From Deltaproteobacteria bacterium (GTDB lineage: Bacteria; Desulfobacterota; Binatia; UBA9968), in NCBI GenBank assembly GCA_005878685.1, contig VBLN01000010.1:1-10507 (forward strand): 10,507 bases of DNA, given 5' to 3'. The stretch's first letter is position 1; each line of letters begins with the position of its first letter. A program made the translations under genes and the position numbers. Positions 6,817 to 10,507 of this stretch are shown one piece after another. A model generated the notes under the pieces. The model saw nothing but the letters and a program-made list of their open reading frames with translations, made no database searches and was not told the origin of the DNA.

Positions 6817-6999
6817 TCAACCCGGACCGGCTTGAGCTCTTGCCTCTTTTTTGCCTGACTGTTGCCGGATGCCCATCGCCTCGTGCCACCAGGCTTCGGT
6901 AGCGCGAAGGTAATATCCGGGAAGGGAAAAACCGACCTTCCCCTGAAGTTCTTCAAGCTTTTTCGCGAAGGCAAAAGGTTGCGACAGGAATCGATCCAA
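6817..6999 (-). CDS. Doubtful small ORF, about 60 residues, upstream of the binding-protein gene
   Basis: An open frame runs from a stop near 7041 to a TGA at 6817-6819, 36 bases before the binding-protein GTG. The only usual start is TTG at 6999, without a good ribosome binding site. The translation contains FAFAKKLEELQGKVGFSL and YYLRATEAWWHEAMG, which reads like real amphipathic protein and has sensible codon use. It could be a small leader protein, or the remnant of a longer gene that lost its front. I do not recognise it. The stretch also carries a strong hairpin, so an RNA explanation competes. Low confidence that it is translated. Confidence 0.25.
   Translation of the reverse strand: MDRFLSQPFAFAKKLEELQGKVGFSLPGYYLRATEAWWHEAMGIRQQSGKKEARAQAGPG
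6919..6942. repeat. Perfect 7-bp inverted repeat (hairpin) in the 6781-7082 intergenic region
   Basis: GGGAAGG (6919-6925) pairs with CCTTCCC (6936-6942) across a 10-base loop. Just downstream are TGAAG-TT-CTTCA (6944-6955) and five T (6959-6963). The block is bracketed by a direct repeat of CGCGAAGG at 6903-6910 and 6964-6971. On the plus strand it resembles a poor terminator, because the T run is 17 bases from the stem; it could also be part of the leader of the ferritin-like gene. Confidence 0.4.
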
Positions 7000-7012
7000 T
7001 CTATTCCAAGCC

Positions 7013-7041
7013 TTGCCCTTGCATGGAAACCTCGCTATGAA
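7013..7041 (+). promoter_or_regulatory. Candidate sigma70-type promoter for the ferritin-like gene
   Basis: TTGCCC (7013-7018) and TATGAA (7036-7041) are separated by 17 bases, each matching four of six consensus positions, and would give a leader of about 35 bases. A second possible -10, CATAAT (7057-7062), has no good -35. No Fur-box-like 19-base palindrome was recognised by eye. Confidence 0.3.
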
Positions 7042-7082
7042 TTATTGTGCAGTCATCATAATACAAAGAGAGGAATAGTTTT

Positions 7083-7502
7083 ATGGCAAACAAGGAGAAA
7101 TTGCTCAAAATGCTTAACGATGCGCTGGCACAGGAGCACGCATGTCAGATCCGTTATCTGACGCATGCAGCAGTCATCACTGGCCCCTATGCAGAGGCAG
7201 TCGCGAATCGTCTCAAGGAAATCGCCGAAGACGAGAAAAATCATGCGATACAGCTGCGGGATCGAATCACGGCTTTAGGCGGAACGCCGACCATGGAAAT
7301 AGCAAAAGGAGATCTAATCCCTGCCGAGACATTGAATGAAATTTTGCTAGTGAATCTGAAAGAGGAAGAGAAAGCTATTAGACTCTACCGCTCCATACTT
7401 CGTGCCGTTGGACGGGAGGGAGAAATCCTCTACGAAACAGTGGAAGATATTATCAAGGATGAACAGGAGCACAAAGAAGAGTTAGACCGGCTAAAAGAGT
7501 GA
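7083..7502 (+). CDS. Short bacterioferritin-like di-iron protein (ferritin-like four-helix bundle)
   Basis: 139 residues, all helical in appearance. The six ferroxidase ligands of bacterioferritin are present at the same residue numbers: E18, E51, H54, E94, E127 and H130 (in AQEHACQIRY, EDEKNHAIQL, LKEEEKAIRLY and KDEQEHKEEL). The protein should therefore bind two irons and oxidise Fe(II). Position 52, the methionine that ligates haem in bacterioferritin, is lysine here, so haem binding is not expected. It is about 20 residues shorter than bacterioferritin (about 158) and lacks the short fifth helix that lines the cage's 4-fold axis, so it may form a smaller assembly rather than a 24-mer. AGAGGAA lies upstream of the ATG at a normal distance. 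There is no signal peptide, so it is cytoplasmic. It is a single-gene unit. Alternatives are rubrerythrin-like or Dps-like members of the superfamily, but the ligand spacing favours bacterioferritin. Confidence 0.88.
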   Translation: MANKEKLLKMLNDALAQEHACQIRYLTHAAVITGPYAEAVANRLKEIAEDEKNHAIQLRDRITALGGTPTMEIAKGDLIPAETLNEILLVNLKEEEKAIRLYRSILRAVGREGEILYETVEDIIKDEQEHKEELDRLKE

Positions 7503-7650
7503 AATCACGACTCCACCTTAACATCCGGCGTGACCTCTCCCCTTCACTCCCCTAAAACCTTTTTGACGCGGGAGGAATCTTCACTAACTTAGAAGATCTA
7601 CATTCCACGCCCTCCTGTTGCAGCGCAAGATCTGAGCCCCGGCCCACTAT

Positions 7651-8154
7651 TCATTTAAAATAATCTTCCTCCTCATAAATGAGTCTGCACCAGTCCGGTG
7701 TCCTTGCGTCATCAACCTTATCAAAAGCCGGGGTGTAAGGCTTAATATCTAGAATCGGCGTTCCATCTATGGCATCCAACCCTTTCACCTTTACAACATT
7801 CTTGTCACGCTCGAGTATGGCAACCGCACTTACGGCTATGGGATTGGGCCGGGATGGTCCGCGACGAGCAAATATGCCCACTATGGGCAGCTCCTTGCGA
7901 CGCTGAACATGCTCTTTTAAAGACCGAGGGGCTTCTGCACGATCCATCCAGAATAGAACCAAAACATGAGAATACTCTTCAATGCCATCCAGGGCTTCAG
8001 AGTATCGTTTCTCAAAAATAAGATCCGATTCTACCCTGCCCCAACCGTGCACGACCGGTGTCTTGACTTCGTTCCGCACTACCCCGATCGGCCGAAGCTT
8101 CGATGCACCTCGACTCCGGGCCGAGGATTTGGATCGAACCTTTGCCTTTGACAT
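7651..8154 (-). CDS. trmO: tRNA (N6-threonylcarbamoyladenosine37-N6)-methyltransferase, TrmO/TsaA family (short form)
   Basis: TrmO uses S-adenosylmethionine to methylate t6A37 of threonine tRNAs, giving m6t6A. The beta-barrel signatures are all visible in a 167-residue protein: KLRPIGVVRN (19-28), LDGIEEYSHVLVLFWM (55-70), GIFARRGPSRPNPIAVS (93-109) and GLDAIDGTPILDIKPY (125-140). E. coli TrmO is about 235 residues; this is the short form without the C-terminal extension. I start at the ATG at 8154 because AAGGAG lies a few bases upstream. A longer in-frame start at 8211 would add 19 residues and overlap the preceding gene. The first 18 residues are Lys, Arg and Ser rich and could contact tRNA. 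The gene starts 37 bases after the stop of the exported 314-residue protein, so the two may share a transcript, although no functional link is apparent. The stop is TGA at 7651. Confidence 0.88.
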   Translation of the reverse strand: MSKAKVRSKSSARSRGASKLRPIGVVRNEVKTPVVHGWGRVESDLIFEKRYSEALDGIEEYSHVLVLFWMDRAEAPRSLKEHVQRRKELPIVGIFARRGPSRPNPIAVSAVAILERDKNVVKVKGLDAIDGTPILDIKPYTPAFDKVDDARTPDWCRLIYEEEDYFK

Positions 8155-8191
8155 CGACGTCTCCTTGCTCCCACGGTGGACATAGTCTGTG

Positions 8192-9136
8192 TCATTCCTC
8201 TTCAACCGCATCGTACACGATTAACTGTAGGGCCGGCTCAACCTTAACCTTAGTTCCCGCCGGTGCGTCCTTTGCCGCTTGATATAGCGCGCGCGGATCC
8301 AGGCTGATAAGCACCAGAGCATCTATCCGCAATGCTTCTCTTTTGCTCGTGCTGACCTGGAACTGTGCAACTCGATCGTCGATCCTGGTGCCCTTAACCG
8401 TCACCATGCCCACCGCTATCGGTTTCTTGCGGTCGAAAATGACTTGCCCCATAGCGTGGTGCCCGCCATTCGCAGATTCTATTTTGTCTCTCGGAATCCG
8501 AATGTGAAGGGTAGAGAAGTTGCCGATCTTCCCTGCATCCAGATCGATTTCTACTTCGTCGCCTTGCTTCGAAACCGCTACCTCGCTGTCCTCGAGTATA
8601 TTCTGAGCGGTCGCAGCGGACATGCCGCCCCTGAACCCTTCCGGCGCATAGATGAACTTAATGAAATCGTATGCCTGCTTGCCGAGTGTGAGCTTCGTGA
8701 GCGGATGCAGCTCCATGGCGTGATTCGGATTTGAGGGCTCATTGCCGCCCTCCAGATGCTCCGGCCATATGCGCGGTACCCCTTCGACGATTACCTTCTT
8801 ATCTTTCAGTGACGAGCCAAAATCGAGCCAGTCCTTTTTTGAGTATTTGGTCTTTTTGAAGAACGCTTCTTTGCACACGTTCATTGGCTCCACTACCCAG
8901 CCCCAGGGATCACCCGCATAACCGTCCACCTTTGCGCCGAAATGCATCTCGCAATCGTTGTTGACGGGATGCACATTGGAGTGACCAAGGATGTTAACGT
9001 TCTGCATGGTGACAACGATATCCTGTGACCAGGATTTAAGGGCTTCGAGTGGGACAGAGAAGACCCGGTCGGTTGCGTAAGTTGAAGAAGACCAGCCAAC
9101 TGCGATGAGTGTTAGGAGTATTCGAAGAAACTTCAT
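8192..9136 (-). CDS. Exported protein of unknown function, 314 residues
   Basis: It begins with a typical Sec signal peptide (MKFLR, hydrophobic core ILLTLIAVGW, cleavage after TYA at about residue 21), so it is periplasmic or secreted. AGGAAGG lies upstream of the ATG at a good distance. The mature protein looks beta-rich with two regions. The first, about 22-155, contains the only two cysteines of the mature chain (C62 in NNDCEMHFGA and C88 in MNVCKEAF), which could form a disulfide, then KKVIVEGVPRIWPEH (113-127) and HAMELHPLTKL (139-149), whose His and Glu residues might bind metal. The second, about 185-310, has alternating hydrophobic strands. I do not recognise a family. It precedes trmO on the same strand by 37 bases. 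Confidence 0.8.
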   Translation of the reverse strand: MKFLRILLTLIAVGWSSSTYATDRVFSVPLEALKSWSQDIVVTMQNVNILGHSNVHPVNNDCEMHFGAKVDGYAGDPWGWVVEPMNVCKEAFFKKTKYSKKDWLDFGSSLKDKKVIVEGVPRIWPEHLEGGNEPSNPNHAMELHPLTKLTLGKQAYDFIKFIYAPEGFRGGMSAATAQNILEDSEVAVSKQGDEVEIDLDAGKIGNFSTLHIRIPRDKIESANGGHHAMGQVIFDRKKPIAVGMVTVKGTRIDDRVAQFQVSTSKREALRIDALVLISLDPRALYQAAKDAPAGTKVKVEPALQLIVYDAVEEE

Positions 9137-9251
9137 GTCAAACCTTCCTTTCGTACAGCCAACATGACCTTAAGAAGTCGTTTGAGGACCCTTGTTGTGA
9201 CCGGATTTTTCTACCTGTTCCGCTTTCCGATTTCATACTTCGGCCTTTTCC

Positions 9252-9329
9252 TCAGCTCTCTTGGCGGGAGCCAACGGATAACGTAAAGGCGACTCCAACA
9301 AGCGCAAGCGCTTTATAAAAACTTGCCAT
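9252..9329 (-). CDS. Possible tiny secreted or membrane peptide, or decayed small gene
   Basis: A 25-codon frame starts at the ATG at 9329, preceded by an excellent GAGGGAGG ribosome binding site 6 bases away. The peptide begins MASFYKALALVGVAFTLSV, which looks like a signal peptide or a single membrane helix, and then stops at TGA (9252-9254). If the frame shifts by one base near codon 17-18, it continues with PLAPAKRAEEKAEV and stops at 9233-9235, giving a more natural signal-peptide end followed by a short charged tail. The gene may therefore be frameshifted by mutation or sequencing error, or the 25-residue form may be real. The combination of strong ribosome binding site and hydrophobic N-terminus is the main support. 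Confidence 0.35.
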   Translation of the reverse strand: MASFYKALALVGVAFTLSVGSRQES

Positions 9330-9428
9330 CTTGAACCTCCCTCTAGTGCTGAGAAAAGCCCCGTTAGAATTCCTTCGGTAGTTGGGAAGAGGTTAATCGA
9401 ACTCGTTAGCAGCCGTCAAGATAAGAAA

Positions 9429-9457
9429 AGCCCGGCTGGGGAAACCCAGTCCGGGCT
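9429..9457 (-). terminator. Intrinsic terminator downstream of the glutathione peroxidase gene
   Basis: AGCCCGG plus CTGGG (9429-9440) pair with CCCAG and CCGGGCT (9445-9457) around a four-base GAAA loop (plus strand), a 12-bp GC-rich stem with one bulged base at 9450. On the minus strand the stem is followed by TTTTCTTAT (9428 downward), the expected U-rich tail. It lies 32 bases after the glutathione peroxidase stop, so it ends that transcript and separates it from the 314-residue protein gene. Confidence 0.88.
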
Positions 9458-9489
9458 AATGTAGAACGAATCGAATCGGTCGAGGTATA

Positions 9490-10056
9490 TCAGCGCGCAG
9501 CGAGCAGTTTCTCGATCTGCGACGTAACCCGCGGATCCGCGGGCTCGACGGCACTTTCGAACGCCGCGACCGGCTGCCCCGCCCGGTCGAGGAGGTACTT
9601 GTGGAAGTTCCAGCGCGGCGGCTTCCCGGTCCGCGCGGCGAGCTCGCGATAGAGCGGGTTTGCGTTTGCGCCGACGACGGACGTCTTCGCGAACATTGGG
9701 AACGTGATGCCGTAGTTCACCTGGCAGAACTGCGCGATCTCCTTGTTCGACCCCGGCTCCTGGCCGCCGAAATCGTTCGCCGGAAACCCGAGGACCACGA
9801 ATCCTTTGTCGCGGTAGCGGCGGTATAACTCTTCCAAGCCCTCATACTGAGGCGTGTAGCCGCACTCGCTCGCTGTATTGACGATCAGCAGCACTTTCCC
9901 GCGGAACTGGCAGAGCGAGACCGCCTCATCCTTGAGGTTCGCGAATTTGTGATCGAGGGCAGACGGGCAAGGGGACTCCGCTGCGGCGCTTGGCGCGACA
10001 GAGACCGATGCCGCGAGCGCCGCGACTATTAGCGCGCAGGTCGATCGGGCGAGCAT
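9490..10056 (-). CDS. Glutathione peroxidase family protein (Cys type), exported
   Basis: 188 residues. It reduces hydrogen or organic peroxides; bacterial Cys-type members usually use thioredoxin rather than glutathione. The thioredoxin-fold motifs are complete: peroxidatic C65 in NTASECGYTPQY, Q99 in FPANDFGGQEPGSN, and W149-N150 in PRWNFHKYL. C111 in QFCQVNYGITFPMF occupies the position of the resolving cysteine of yeast Gpx3-type enzymes. Residues 1-26 form a signal peptide (core CALIVAALAASVSVA, cleavage near SAAA/E), so the enzyme acts outside the cytoplasm and needs a periplasmic reductant. I start at the ATG at 10056, which has GGAGG 6 bases upstream and gives a clean signal peptide. 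A TTG at 10116 also has a perfect AAGGAGG 7 bases upstream and would add 20 residues. The gene follows the binding-protein stop at 10138 and ends before a strong terminator. Confidence 0.93.
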   Translation of the reverse strand: MLARSTCALIVAALAASVSVAPSAAAESPCPSALDHKFANLKDEAVSLCQFRGKVLLIVNTASECGYTPQYEGLEELYRRYRDKGFVVLGFPANDFGGQEPGSNKEIAQFCQVNYGITFPMFAKTSVVGANANPLYRELAARTGKPPRWNFHKYLLDRAGQPVAAFESAVEPADPRVTSQIEKLLAAR

Positions 10057-10137
10057 ATTTTTCCTCCATGGCGAGAATGAAAGGGACCGACTACCTTCCC
10101 ACTTTTGAACGCCCAAAGACCAACCTCCTTTTTCCTG

Positions 10138-10507
10138 CTAACGGCCCAACGACTTAAAGAATCCGCTCTTTTCCAGGTCGTTGTAAATGCTCAGGTCCAT
10201 GAATTCCTCGGCTTTGCGGCCTTTCGCCCTCGGATCTGTTTCGGCCGTTAACGTTATAAGATTTTCGATCGCCTTGTGCGGTAATCTCGGGCGCCTTTCG
10301 ATGAAATTTGTGGCATACTCATAAGATGATTCCAGTGTTTCACGGTCTTCAGTGCGCGTCCACTTCCCGATGACTTTTATACCCAGTTCTTTGTCGCGAA
10401 ACAGGAGATCTACGGCCTCGCTATAGGCCATCAGAAACCGCTTCACGGTTTCCCGGTCCTTCTTGATGGTCGAACGGGTCGAAACGAGGCTCGTGGTTGG
10501 ATAATCA
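10138..10507 (-). CDS. ABC substrate-binding protein, NMT1/SsuA-like, C-terminal part (5' end beyond window)
   Basis: The frame is open to the right edge and gives about 122 residues, the C-terminal lobe of a binding protein; the visible GTG at 10446 is internal. The fragment TRSTIKKDRETVKRFLMAYS followed by EAVDLLFRDKELG aligns with VKRSYLESNRDKVTNFMKAV and following residues of the protein at 5758-6780. Both end in a similar block (DLEKSGFFKSLGR here, DEIKKSGFVERVKS there), so the two are paralogues of the same family. Ligand unknown. Its TAG (10138-10140) is followed 7 bases later by AAGGAGG, so the glutathione peroxidase gene may be co-transcribed. No permease or ATPase is visible between the two binding proteins; partners may lie to the right of the window. 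Confidence 0.82.
   Translation of the reverse strand, partial: DYPTTSLVSTRSTIKKDRETVKRFLMAYSEAVDLLFRDKELGIKVIGKWTRTEDRETLESSYEYATNFIERRPRLPHKAIENLITLTAETDPRAKGRKAEEFMDLSIYNDLEKSGFFKSLGR

Larger units (their letters stand above)
9137..9489. other. Intergenic region of about 350 bases holding a possible tiny gene and a terminator
   Basis: This region lies between the 314-residue exported protein gene and the glutathione peroxidase gene, both on the minus strand. It holds a candidate small coding sequence (9252-9329) and the hairpin at 9429-9457. The promoter of the 314-residue gene should lie here too, but I see no clear -35/-10 pair. Nothing else was recognised. Confidence 0.5.

Noticed and set aside
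7503..7650. Terminator between the convergent ferritin-like gene and trmO
   Set aside because: The only pairing (GGAGG near 7571 with CCTCC near 7613) has a long loop and no following T run. AGATCT occurs twice but is a short self-palindrome.
10138..10446. Complete 102-residue gene starting at the GTG at 10446
   Set aside because: The frame stays open upstream to the window edge, and the upstream residues continue the alignment with the other substrate-binding protein. The GTG is internal to a longer truncated gene.
1..10507. CRISPR array, tRNA or rRNA gene, insertion sequence, phage or conjugation gene
   Set aside because: No regularly spaced repeats, tRNA-like cloverleaf, transposase motif, terminal inverted repeats or target-site duplications were seen on reading both strands.

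Overview
The window looks like a chromosomal piece of an uncultivated, GC-moderate (mid-50s % by eye), Gram-negative-type bacterium. Several products carry Sec signal peptides and most genes have strong AGGAGG-type ribosome binding sites. Metal-dependent amidohydrolases of the PF04909/COG2159 type beside NMT1/SsuA-like substrate-binding proteins are typical of versatile soil or sediment lineages with large catabolic gene sets, such as Binatota/'Deltaproteobacteria', Rokubacteria/Methylomirabilota, Tectomicrobia and some Proteobacteria. There is no rRNA or other phylogenetic marker here, so the taxonomic guess is weak. Layout: (1) 1-1740, minus strand: an amidohydrolase followed by a 3-His cupin, truncated by the left edge, in a tight two-gene operon. 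(2) 1741-1987: a divergent control region with several short inverted repeats. (3) 1988-3229, plus strand: an MFS transporter of fosmidomycin-resistance-like type. (4) 3349-3624, minus strand: a small exported protein of unknown function, then a 300-base divergent intergenic region. (5) 3924-4631, plus strand: a rhomboid intramembrane serine protease. (6) 4653-6780, minus strand: an ABC substrate-binding protein followed 13 bases later by a second amidohydrolase. (7) 7083-7502, plus strand: a short bacterioferritin-like di-iron protein. (8) 7651-9136, minus strand: an unknown exported 314-residue protein followed by a TrmO/TsaA-type tRNA methyltransferase. (9) 9252-9457: a possible tiny secreted peptide and a strong intrinsic terminator. 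(10) 9490-10056, minus strand: an exported Cys-type glutathione peroxidase. (11) 10138 to the right edge: the C-terminal part of a second NMT1-like substrate-binding protein. How the parts fit: two units pair a PF04909 hydrolase/decarboxylase with another metabolic gene (a cupin plus a divergent MFS transporter, or a binding protein). They look like small catabolic units for unidentified, probably aromatic or carboxylated, substrates. No ABC permease or ATPase is visible, so both binding proteins depend on membrane parts encoded elsewhere. The rest is housekeeping or stress functions (tRNA modification, iron storage or detoxification, peroxide reduction, membrane proteolysis). I see no CRISPR array, tRNA, rRNA, insertion sequence, phage gene or toxin-antitoxin pair. 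Nothing here clearly amounts to a new system; the best leads are the uncharacterised exported proteins, the haem-ligand-less short bacterioferritin, and the two catabolic units.
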